From positions 1 to 6,555 of the forward strand of contig CASEPJ010000126.1 of NCBI GenBank assembly GCA_949289715.1: a stretch of DNA of 6,555 bases. Reading direction: 5' to 3'. Positions 1 through 6,495 of this stretch are shown one piece after another. The notes beneath the pieces were generated by a model. The model searched no databases, was not told the DNA's origin, and saw nothing but the letters and a program-made list of their open reading frames with translations. The translations under genes and the position numbers were made by a program. Source of the stretch: an uncultured Clostridia bacterium (lineage in GTDB: Bacteria; Bacillota; Clostridia; Christensenellales; CASEPJ01). Positions within the stretch are counted from its first letter, which is position 1. Each line of letters begins with the position of its first letter.

Positions 1-2
1 AA

Positions 3-890
3 AGGAATAAAACAAAAATCGTAGAGAATAAACCCGCTACAGTAAAAATAAAGAAAAAATTGGGATTGGCTTTAGGCGGGGGAGCAGCAAGAGGCTTTGC
101 TCACATTGGGGCAATAAAAGCATTTGAGGATTTAGGTATCGATTTCGATTATGTGGCAGGTACCAGTGCAGGCAGTATGGTGGGAGCATTGTATGCTGCC
201 GGCATTTGCGCCGACCAAATGCTTGAAATCGCCAAAGATATAAAGATGGTGGATTTACGTCCCAAAAAATATTCGATTTTTCCTTCCAGTTCGAAAAATA
301 TTGAGAATTTAATGATGCGTGTATTGGGTGATATAATTTTTTCCGATTTAAAAAAGCCCTTTAAAGCGGTGGCTGTGGATATTTATACTGCAAGAGAACT
401 GCATTTGAATTACGGCAGCGTGTGTAAAGCGGTAAGTGCGAGTTGCGCCGTTCCCGGAATTTTCACTCCGGTTGCATGGGACGATTATCTTCTTGTGGAC
501 GGCGGTGTGCAAAATACCATTCCATCGGATGTTGCAAGAGATATGGGTGCCGAATATGTAATAGCCGTGGATATAAATTATGCGAGAGGACAAGGTATAG
601 TAAGAGATTATACTTCTTTCGGAGAACCCGTTTTTCCATCGAAAACGCCCAATACATTTCAAATTTTAAAAGCGGCAATGAATATTATGATGAAAGAAGT
701 TGCGGAAAAAGGAAAAATTAATGCAGATTATGTATTTTATCCCGAAACAAAACGATTCAAAGCTACCAAACTTGAGGGTATAGATGAACTTTTTGAAGAA
801 GGTTACAAATGCATAATACAAAATATTGACAGGGTAAAAGAAGATTTAGGAGTTAAAGAATTTTTAAAACCTACTTTATATTTAAAATAA
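3..890 (+). CDS. Patatin-like phospholipase, RssA type (5' partial)
   Basis: Predicted serine lipid acyl hydrolase with a Ser-Asp dyad, probably cytoplasmic or at the inner membrane face; the substrate cannot be read from the sequence. Counting from the TTG at 60, the glycine-rich oxyanion loop GGGAARG is at residues 6-12, the nucleophile elbow GTSAG at 34-38 (Ser36), and the DGG motif with catalytic Asp at 147-149. The stretch between them (AVDIYTARELHLNYG, then SASCAVPGIFTPV) is typical of bacterial RssA/YchK-like patatins. The TTG at 60 is an unlikely start: it has no Shine-Dalgarno sequence, and the frame stays open through 19 more codons to base 3 without any ATG, GTG or TTG. These encode a lysine-rich stretch (ENKPATVKIKKK) leading directly into the domain, so the protein begins outside the window with an N-terminal extension of unknown length. 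It ends with TAA. Family assignment is firm, biological role is not. Confidence 0.93.
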   Translation, partial: RNKTKIVENKPATVKIKKKLGLALGGGAARGFAHIGAIKAFEDLGIDFDYVAGTSAGSMVGALYAAGICADQMLEIAKDIKMVDLRPKKYSIFPSSSKNIENLMMRVLGDIIFSDLKKPFKAVAVDIYTARELHLNYGSVCKAVSASCAVPGIFTPVAWDDYLLVDGGVQNTIPSDVARDMGAEYVIAVDINYARGQGIVRDYTSFGEPVFPSKTPNTFQILKAAMNIMMKEVAEKGKINADYVFYPETKRFKATKLEGIDELFEEGYKCIIQNIDRVKEDLGVKEFLKPTLYLK

Positions 891-924
891 ATTACTTTTA
901 ACCTTATAAATAGCAGTTATAAAT

Positions 925-1047
925 TTTAATAAAGTTAAGTTTGTTTATAAATGTGAGGCAACGCTAAAAAATGCAGCTTAATATTTTTATTTTATAGAAT
1001 TTAATGGCAAAAAAATGCTGAATCGAAATTTATATAACTTTATTAAA
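925..1047. repeat. 13-base inverted repeat with 97-base spacer
   Basis: The left arm TTTAATAAAGTTA (925-937) is the exact reverse complement of TAACTTTATTAAA (1035-1047). The enclosed 97 bases also hold two similar phrases, GCTAAAAAATGC near 964-975 and GCAAAAAAATGC near 1007-1018. The arms are almost purely A/T, so chance is a real possibility in such biased sequence. If real, it could be the closing stem of an RNA or a tiny degenerate mobile remnant. No target-site duplication is evident. Confidence 0.3.
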
Positions 1048-1242
1048 TAGAAATAAAGGGTATTGATTTTGCTGTAAAAAACAAATTGTACATTTTAAAA
1101 ATTATTTGTTAACATATCTAAAAAGTTAAGCAAATTTACTAAATTAATTTTTAAAAAAATTCAATAAATCAATTGCTGTTTAAAAATATATAATTTTAAT
1201 TGGAAAGTCCTGTAATTTTATTGCAATAAAAAATAGCGTTGT

Positions 1243-1271
1243 TTGATAGATTTGTTTAAAAATAATATATA
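1243..1271 (+). promoter_or_regulatory. Candidate sigma-A-type promoter for the MBL hydrolase gene
   Basis: TTGATA at 1243-1248 matches the -35 consensus at 5 of 6 bases. After a 17-base spacer, TATATA at 1266-1271 matches the -10 at 4 of 6; TATATT at 1268-1273 matches 5 of 6 but needs a 19-base spacer. Transcription would begin about 65-70 bases before the ATG at 1346. Matches of this quality are common in AT-rich spacers, so this is only a candidate. Confidence 0.3.
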
Positions 1272-1345
1272 TTTTTGAAAAAATCGTACCGTCGGAAATT
1301 AAAATTTTTCGGCAAATATAATATGAATTGTGACAGGAGTAAAAA

Positions 1346-2569
1346 ATGGCAAGTAAGAGTAGAAAAAAAGGTAAAGCAAAAATTGCGTTTTTTATAATTA
1401 TATTGATTATAATTATAGCCCTTGCGTATGCTTATACAATGGGTTATCTTGACCCGGTTATAGATATGGTCAACAGCCATATTGATAACTCGAAAAACCC
1501 AAACGGACAGTTAAGCGGTGATAAAGACGACAATAGTGATGAAGGTAAAGATAATGACGATACGGGAAACGAAATAGACGAATCTTATGACCTTAACGAT
1601 TATTTGGATGCAACTCCCCCGATAACCGCCTTGAATACGGGCGACCTTGCAATACATTTTGTAAATGTCGGACAGGGCGATTGTATTATAATTCAACTGC
1701 CCGACGGCGCAAATATGATTATAGATGCGGGCAGTGTTTATAATTCAAATACCATTAAGAGTTTAATTATGGACTATATCGATAATTTACAAATCACAGT
1801 TTTTGACTATATGGTGCTGACACATACCGACGGCGATCATATTTATTATATGGATGACATTATTTTAAATTATGAAATACATAATTTTTATAGTCCTTCG
1901 ACTACGACATCTCAAACAGAAACAAAGGCATATCAGGCATATATAGATGCAAGAGATAATGAAACGGGAGCTAATTATTACATTAACAAAAAGGGTCTGC
2001 AAATAACGGGGCAGGGATATAGTATAGATTTTTATTCTCCCGCACAAGATTATTATTCCGATGTGAATAATTATTCTCCCATTATGGTGCTCGATTATGC
2101 CGGCAGAAAAATAATGTTCGTCGGAGATGCAGAAAAAGAAGCGGAAGAAGAATTTTTAAGTAACTATCCCGACGGAATAGATGTGGATGTTTTAAAAGTC
2201 GGTCATCACGGTTCGGAGACATCTTCAACACAGGAATTTTTAGATGCAGTTAAACCGGAATATGCCGTAATTTGCGTTAATGTTCAACAGGCATTGGGTA
2301 AAAAATGGATTCATCCCAATCACGATGTGCTTGCCAGACTTGCAAATATGGAATGTGAAGTTTATAGAACCGACCTTCGAGGTAACGTTGTACTTTACAT
2401 AACTTCTTTAGGCCAAATGCAATTTGTATGCACAATGGAAGAATCGGAAAGCGGGTTGATTAAACCTGTTGAAACTTCAACTGTAATTAACGTTTCTTCT
2501 ATGACAAAATGGTATATAATTAATAATTTTTATATTCCGAAAAACAAATATTTTTACAGTATAGGTTAA
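1346..2569 (+). CDS. Membrane-anchored ComEC-like metallo-beta-lactamase-fold hydrolase
   Basis: Predicted extracytoplasmic metal-dependent hydrolase of 407 residues, related to the C-terminal MBL domain of the competence protein ComEC, where that domain is thought to act as a nuclease. The basic N-terminus (KSRKKGKAK) followed by one hydrophobic helix (about 13-32) suggests an N-in signal anchor. An acidic low-complexity linker follows; 11 of residues 59-79 are Asp or Glu. The domain starts near residue 100 (AIHFVNVGQGDCIII). Metal-site motifs visible are HTDGDH at 160-165 (the HxDxDH form usual in ComEC-like members), GD with Asp261, and GHHGS at 286-290. It lacks the competence transmembrane domain, so it is not full-length ComEC. 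The last ~25 residues are aromatic-rich and match nothing I recognise. The ATG is well supported: AGGAG at 1335-1339 lies 6 bases upstream. It appears monocistronic. Substrate unknown. Confidence 0.9.
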   Translation: MASKSRKKGKAKIAFFIIILIIIIALAYAYTMGYLDPVIDMVNSHIDNSKNPNGQLSGDKDDNSDEGKDNDDTGNEIDESYDLNDYLDATPPITALNTGDLAIHFVNVGQGDCIIIQLPDGANMIIDAGSVYNSNTIKSLIMDYIDNLQITVFDYMVLTHTDGDHIYYMDDIILNYEIHNFYSPSTTTSQTETKAYQAYIDARDNETGANYYINKKGLQITGQGYSIDFYSPAQDYYSDVNNYSPIMVLDYAGRKIMFVGDAEKEAEEEFLSNYPDGIDVDVLKVGHHGSETSSTQEFLDAVKPEYAVICVNVQQALGKKWIHPNHDVLARLANMECEVYRTDLRGNVVLYITSLGQMQFVCTMEESESGLIKPVETSTVINVSSMTKWYIINNFYIPKNKYFYSIG

Positions 2570-2692
2570 AAACTAAAAATTAAATACCGTTCAATATATG
2601 CAATCTTTTATTTATAATAAATAATTTGCCGTAATGTTTAATAATTGAAAATTAATAATAAATATAATTTATATTCTAATATTAACGCAATA

Positions 2693-2716
2693 AAAAAGAG
2701 ATTAATAATTCTTTTT
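2693..2716 (+). terminator. Weak possible terminator downstream of the MBL gene
   Basis: AAAAAGA (2693-2699) pairs with TCTTTTT (2710-2716) around a 10-base loop, ending in a run of five T. The stem is only 7 pairs and has a single G-C pair, and it lies about 125 bases after the stop codon. It may act as an intrinsic terminator or be chance. Confidence 0.25.
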
Positions 2717-2821
2717 ATATTAAAATATAATTTATTAATTGAATGTCTATAAAAATTTATAATTTATATTTATATATTTGCGGATATAAAATATTATAGT
2801 TATTGAATATTTAAATTAAAT

Positions 2822-2849
2822 TTAACATATTAATAAAGACTTATATATA
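2822..2849 (+). promoter_or_regulatory. Candidate promoter for the M50-like gene
   Basis: TTAACA (2822-2827), 16 bases, then TATATA (2844-2849) resemble -35 and -10 elements upstream of the ATG at 2911. Many alternative -10-like strings occur in this AT-rich spacer, so the assignment is weak. Confidence 0.2.
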
Positions 2850-2910
2850 GGAATAAAAAATAAAATAAAATTTTAACCTATTAATATATTAAAAACATCG
2901 GGAATTGAAA

Positions 2911-4041
2911 ATGAGAAATAAAAAAGCTGTAAGCGTATCGATATTATTTTTAATGATTTTAATTTATTGCATATATTTTATTTTGGTCGTAGAAAACAAA
3001 CTTGCCGAAATGAATTATTTAAATTATGCAGAAAGCATATTTACTTTTATTGTTTTAATAATAAGTTTTTTCTGCAGCATTATTTTCCACGAAGGAGGGC
3101 ATTTGCTTTTCGGGTTTTTAACGGGTTATAAGTTTTTATCCTTTCAAATATTAAATTTGTTAATTTATAAAAAGAATAATAAATTAAAATTCTCTAAACA
3201 ACCGTTAACAAGGGAGATTTTAGGCCAATGTTTAATGGTTTATAAAAAGGAATTTTCCGATGATATACCCTATAAACTTTATAATTTGGGGGGAGTTATA
3301 ATAAATTTCACACTGTTTTCAATATCGACGGTGTTATCTTTTTTGGTAAGCAATAAATTACTTTTTGTTTTTTTATTTTGTATAAGTGCCGTAAATTATT
3401 TGTTATTATGCACAAATTCCATACCGTATTTGTCGGATTATAACGACGGAACGAATATATTGCTTTTAAAAAATCTTGAATGCAGAAAAGCGCTTTACGA
3501 CCAGCTGCGTATGGAAGAGAGTTTTTACGAAGATAAAACTTATGCGCAATTGGAATTTTTGAATTATGATTATATGAATACCGATTTGATAGTCCTGCCG
3601 GTTTATGTGAATATGATGTATCATTATTTTATAGTTGGCAATTATTTTGAAGCTAACAATATAAAAATTCATCTTTACAATAATTTACACAATTATCCCA
3701 AAATGTATCATGAACTTTTAATATGCGAAATTGCCTATTGCGATATAGTATTTAACAATAATTTTAGTGCAATAGAATTATATTCTAAATTACCCGTAAT
3801 GTATATAAGAGCTTTAAAAAATTCAAAATATCCTTCGGCTGCAGTTTATGCTTTAATGTATGAAGTTTTTTACGAAAACAATTATGCTTCGGCAATGCAA
3901 AAGTTACCTTATGTCAAAAGTTTGGTGGAGAATAAATGTTTCTTTTATGCGGAAAAAGAAAAATTTAATTATTCGCTGATGTATTTGCAAAACTATTTAA
4001 ACAGACAAACCGATCCTTTTGAATTTAACAGTTTTAATTAA
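2911..4041 (+). CDS. M50/site-2-protease-like membrane protein with helical C-terminal region
   Basis: Predicted polytopic zinc metalloprotease-like protein, 376 residues from this ATG. Hydrophobic segments lie near 8-27, 43-59, 127-145 and 149-168. HEGGH at 60-64 sits at the end of the second segment, as in site-2 proteases, whose active site is within the membrane. A second motif, N169-S-I-P and DYNDG (Asp179), resembles the NxxPxxxxDG signature that supplies the third zinc ligand. Between them, GQCLM (105-109) and YNLGGVIIN (124-132) look like family-specific conserved blocks. From about 185 the protein is soluble-looking, helix-rich and possibly TPR-like (for example GNYFEANN at 243-250); this is inference. 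ATG 2911 is preferred over TTG 2905 because GGGA at 2900-2903 is spaced properly only for the ATG. The gene is strikingly AT-rich: 45 G+C in 3001-3180. Neighbours give no substrate or partner; function unknown. Confidence 0.75.
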   Translation: MRNKKAVSVSILFLMILIYCIYFILVVENKLAEMNYLNYAESIFTFIVLIISFFCSIIFHEGGHLLFGFLTGYKFLSFQILNLLIYKKNNKLKFSKQPLTREILGQCLMVYKKEFSDDIPYKLYNLGGVIINFTLFSISTVLSFLVSNKLLFVFLFCISAVNYLLLCTNSIPYLSDYNDGTNILLLKNLECRKALYDQLRMEESFYEDKTYAQLEFLNYDYMNTDLIVLPVYVNMMYHYFIVGNYFEANNIKIHLYNNLHNYPKMYHELLICEIAYCDIVFNNNFSAIELYSKLPVMYIRALKNSKYPSAAVYALMYEVFYENNYASAMQKLPYVKSLVENKCFFYAEKEKFNYSLMYLQNYLNRQTDPFEFNSFN

Positions 4042-4156
4042 TTTATATTTCGATTAATTATATTAAATAAACTTAATTGTTTTTTTAAATTTTCATAATA
4101 AAAATTTTTTAATAAATTTTAATTGCTTAATTAACACTTAAAATAATTTTAAAAAT
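4042..4156. other. AT-rich spacer between convergent genes
   Basis: This short stretch after the M50-like stop codon contains only A/T-rich sequence, with no coding frame or clear structure before the terminator hairpin. Confidence 0.5.
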
Positions 4157-4190
4157 AAAAAAACTATCGGAAAAACCGATAGTTTTTTTT
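4157..4190. terminator. Bidirectional intrinsic terminator between convergent units
   Basis: ACTATCGG (4163-4170) pairs perfectly with CCGATAGT (4176-4183) around a five-A loop. Flanking A and T runs extend the pairing to 14 pairs (4157-4170 with 4176-4189). On the + strand the stem is followed by eight T (4183-4190), ending the M50-like transcript. On the - strand the leading A run becomes a T tract, ending secDF about 30 bases after the secF stop codon. The convergent arrangement fits a shared terminator. Confidence 0.88.
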
Positions 4191-4223
4191 AATAAATTAT
4201 TTACTTTTAAATAAATTATTTAC
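4191..4223. repeat. 14-base direct repeat spanning the secF stop codon
   Basis: AATAAATTATTTAC occurs at 4191-4204 and again at 4210-4223, a 19-base period. The second copy contains the secF stop codon (TAA, read from 4222 to 4220) and the last base of the Met codon before it. The copy beyond the gene looks like a local tandem duplication of the secF 3' end. It has no evident function. Confidence 0.6.
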
Positions 4224-5209
4224 ATTTCGTTATCTTCAGCATCGCTTTTTGCTTTTAATTCAGCTGCTTTTAATTTATCTCTTTTTATTTTCGAATTGAA
4301 TGCAGCCCACAAGGGAAGAGCTATAAATAAACAACCGTATGAACTTGCTAAAACTCCTATTATTGCAGGAACGGCTAACGAACCAACGGTAGTTATACCT
4401 ACAATGCCGAATATTAAAAGGAATATTAATGCAACGATATTTACGACAGTAAATCTGGTTAAATCATCGTTTAACGAAATTTCGGCAATTTCGAAATAAT
4501 CGGAATTTTTAAGAGTTTCTCTTTTAATATTGTTTCTAACTTTATCGAATAACATCATCGAATTAAATATTGAATAGAAAGCTACGCCGACAATTATAAC
4601 AATAAAGTTCTCGTCGAATAAATATAAACCGGTAAAGCTTATTATGGTGGTTATGGCAATAGTCAATAAAACATCGTGTATTAAACCAATTATCATAGAA
4701 TAAGCGGCAAGCCAACGATATCTTAATCCCATATATACGAATGCTGCAACTATTAAACTCAAAGATAATATTAATATTGCAAGATAGTTATTAACGCTTT
4801 GTGCTTTATTAAGTTTATAATAGCTTATTTCAACAAGATAATCTTTATTAGTAAAATGTTCTTCCAATTGAGATTTTATTGTTGCGTTAACACTTTCCAT
4901 ATCTACATTTTTTACATCTTTGTATTTTATTACAATGGATGTTTTTGTATAATTTCCTTCAAGCGCATCGTAGCCTATGGTTTTTATTCCGTTATTTTTT
5001 AATACATCTTTAATTTCATTTAAATTTTCTTTGTAATTTTCTTCTGTAAGGTCAGAGCCTAATTCAACTGAAAGGTAGGTTCCGCCTGTATAATCGACCG
5101 TTTTGTTTATTCCGGGGAAGAAGAAAAATACCATTCCCAAAATTATCAAAACCAAAGAAACAATAAGGCATTTTTTCATTTTAGAAGATAAATTAGTTAA
5201 TAATTTCAT
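4220..5209 (-). CDS. secF: Protein translocase subunit SecF (divergent)
   Basis: Auxiliary Sec translocon subunit that works with SecD to drive late steps of protein export using the proton gradient. Its 329 residues are close to the usual SecF length. The order is canonical: helix 1 (about 13-32), the VDYTGGTYLSVEL block (38-50) corresponding to the SecF FTGG motif, a small external domain (about 50-135), then five helices from about 140 to 304 and a charged tail. In the fourth helix the usual GYSxNDTVVVFDR is replaced by FYSIFNSMMLFDK (211-223), putting Asn216 where the proton-relay Asp normally sits. SLNDDLTRF (245-253) keeps the conserved arginine (Arg252). The start is set by AGGAGG seven bases upstream. 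It lies 2 bases after secD, so it is probably co-transcribed and translationally coupled. Identity as SecF is well supported by layout and neighbour; full function is uncertain because of the lost residue. Confidence 0.9.
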   Translation of the reverse strand: MKLLTNLSSKMKKCLIVSLVLIILGMVFFFFPGINKTVDYTGGTYLSVELGSDLTEENYKENLNEIKDVLKNNGIKTIGYDALEGNYTKTSIVIKYKDVKNVDMESVNATIKSQLEEHFTNKDYLVEISYYKLNKAQSVNNYLAILILSLSLIVAAFVYMGLRYRWLAAYSMIIGLIHDVLLTIAITTIISFTGLYLFDENFIVIIVGVAFYSIFNSMMLFDKVRNNIKRETLKNSDYFEIAEISLNDDLTRFTVVNIVALIFLLIFGIVGITTVGSLAVPAIIGVLASSYGCLFIALPLWAAFNSKIKRDKLKAAELKAKSDAEDNEM

Positions 5210-5211
5210 TA

Positions 5212-6495
5212 TTAAGCCTCCTCTTTCAATCCTAAAAGTTTGGCATGTTTATCTTCAGACGCCAAAGCGAAAATACAAACGGCAAGCAACCTGGATAATG
5301 CAAGCGATGCCAATGCCGAAAGACCGATTGTTATAAACAAAGGAAGGGCGAAATTCGACATGTTTCCGATAGTAACGAAATAGAAGAGTAAAGATGCAAC
5401 GAATAATACAATCGACGTGTCAAGAATGGCAAACAGAGATTTTTTGTAACCTATGGACAAACTTGCGGTGATTGTTTTACCGATTTTGAAGTTATCGTTT
5501 ACGTTTTTCAAAATCATAAACATAGCATTTGATATAAATAATAAACCGAAAAGCACCGCTAAAATAAATGTTGAATTAACGACGGTCGTTTTGATGATTG
5601 CCAAAAGGAAAAGCGAAACGAAAGTAAAGAAGAGAATACTTATGTCTGCAACCAAACCTCCCATTTTAAATTTAACGGGGAATGCAATCAATACAGCGGC
5701 AAAGCAAACTGCCAAAACAATAATAACGGCTGTTTTCGAAAATACTCCGGCAACCGCCGTATTTTCGCTGACATCTAAAATTTGAAGATTAACGTCGAAA
5801 GAACAAGCGTCTAATTGCATTGCGTAGTTTAATGCCGTTTGATAACCTTCCGTTCCGCTGCCCATTCCGCTGATGAATGTTTCACCCGTTGTTATGGCTT
5901 CGGAGAGAGAAGAAGAGAATATCTGCGTGTCGCCTATGGTGATTTCCATAGTACCCGAAGCGGAAACTATTTCCGAAGTGGCAGTTTGTGCAAGTTTTGT
6001 GCCTTCTTCGTCGAATTTCAAATACAATACATATTCTTGATTCAAACTGTTGTATCTTACGTCTACCGTTTCAATGTTTTTACCCGTTAAAAATGCTTCG
6101 CTGTTATTATACGAAGAAGAGGTAAATTTTAAATTTTCGCTGTTTGTTACATATGAAAGAAAAGTAGAAGCGTCGTTAGTGTTCGACGATTCGACACGGA
6201 TGCAGTCTTCCCCCAATATTGCCGTTGTAGCACCGGTGAAATTATATTTTTTCAACAGATCCATGAACCTGTTTTGTACTTTCTGCATTTCTTCCGCAGA
6301 GTTTTCCGATTCGCTTAAATCTGCCTGATACACGGCGTGAACTCCGCCGCCGATATCGTCACCTATATTCATAGCCCCAAAGAAAGTTTTATAGTCATAA
6401 TAACCCGCTTTGAAAGGCACGAAAGAAAAGAATACAAGTGCCGCAAGTAGTACTGCAAGTACCGATAAAATGACGATTGACTTACGTCTGCTCAT
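5212..6495 (-). CDS. secD: Protein translocase subunit SecD (divergent)
   Basis: Partner of SecF in the Sec translocon; its large external domain is thought to bind emerging substrate while the membrane part uses the proton gradient. In 427 residues it has helix 1 (7-26), then NIGDDIGGGVHAVYQAD (43-59), matching the SecD LGLDLRGGVHLVYEAD block but with degenerate leading residues. The P1 region follows, with a recognisable FDEEGTKLA stretch (161-169) and the ITTGETFISG type block. Helices 2-6 start near 255. The fourth-helix motif, usually GMAVDANVLIFER, reads GLLFISNAMFMIL (317-329), so Ile321 replaces the essential Asp and the Asn is kept. The usual DANLTT in the next helix reads DTSIVL. 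The ATG has a strong AAGGAGG (6504-6510) eight bases upstream. It is first in a secD-secF operon; no yajC is visible, and its promoter may lie past the right edge. Confidence 0.9.
   Translation of the reverse strand: MSRRKSIVILSVLAVLLAALVFFSFVPFKAGYYDYKTFFGAMNIGDDIGGGVHAVYQADLSESENSAEEMQKVQNRFMDLLKKYNFTGATTAILGEDCIRVESSNTNDASTFLSYVTNSENLKFTSSSYNNSEAFLTGKNIETVDVRYNSLNQEYVLYLKFDEEGTKLAQTATSEIVSASGTMEITIGDTQIFSSSLSEAITTGETFISGMGSGTEGYQTALNYAMQLDACSFDVNLQILDVSENTAVAGVFSKTAVIIVLAVCFAAVLIAFPVKFKMGGLVADISILFFTFVSLFLLAIIKTTVVNSTFILAVLFGLLFISNAMFMILKNVNDNFKIGKTITASLSIGYKKSLFAILDTSIVLFVASLLFYFVTIGNMSNFALPLFITIGLSALASLALSRLLAVCIFALASEDKHAKLLGLKEEA
5217..5222 (-). promoter_or_regulatory. secF ribosome binding site inside secD end
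   Basis: The reverse complement of CCTCCT reads AGGAGG, seven bases before the secF ATG and within the last secD codons. Because it lies in secD and the two genes are 2 bases apart, secF translation is probably coupled to secD, keeping the subunits balanced. Confidence 0.8.

Larger units (their letters stand above)
891..1345. other. 455-base AT-rich intergenic region, no gene seen
   Basis: No credible coding region: the longest ATG-led frames I followed give only about 8-11 residues and lack ribosome binding sites. No GC-rich terminator follows the patatin gene; only a weak TTATAA/TTATAA hairpin (904-909 with 917-922) is present. The region holds a 13-base inverted repeat (925-937 with 1035-1047), a shorter AACAAAT/ATTTGTT pair (1080-1086 with 1104-1110), and a candidate promoter for the next gene near 1243-1271. 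It could contain a non-coding RNA or a regulatory leader, but no known RNA family is recognisable. Confidence 0.6.
2570..2910. other. 341-base extremely AT-rich intergenic region, no gene seen
   Basis: No coding region with a start and ribosome binding site is evident. The sequence is nearly all A and T with many short repeats such as AAATATAATTTAT, which occurs twice and is low-complexity. A weak hairpin at 2693-2716 may end the upstream transcript, and a possible promoter lies near 2822-2849. Nothing else stands out. Confidence 0.6.

Noticed and set aside
348..721. Overlapping open frames on both strands inside the patatin gene
   Set aside because: The patatin frame contains all catalytic motifs in order; the alternatives are Arg/Cys/His-rich, as expected of shadow frames.
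960..1050. Short ATG-led frames (8-11 residues) in the first spacer
   Set aside because: No ribosome binding sites, very short, and no recognisable peptide features.
1277..1313. Possible hairpin between GAAAAAAT and ATTTTTC before the MBL gene
   Set aside because: The stem is A/T only with a long loop and no T tract in the right place; it does not match a riboswitch or attenuator I recognise.
1346..2569. Full competence protein ComEC
   Set aside because: Only one membrane helix is present and the multi-helix competence domain is absent, so only the MBL part is shared.
2660..2740. Repeated AAATATAATTTAT and near-palindromes
   Set aside because: They are pure A/T low-complexity strings in a nearly all-A/T spacer and are expected by chance.
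2905..2910. TTG at 2905 as start of the M50-like gene
   Set aside because: The only ribosome-binding-like bases (GGGA at 2900-2903) are one base from the TTG but seven from the ATG at 2911, which is also the better codon.
5453..5785. 110-codon open frame on the + strand inside secD
   Set aside because: It lies entirely antisense to a well-supported SecD reading frame, has no ribosome binding site and resembles no protein family.
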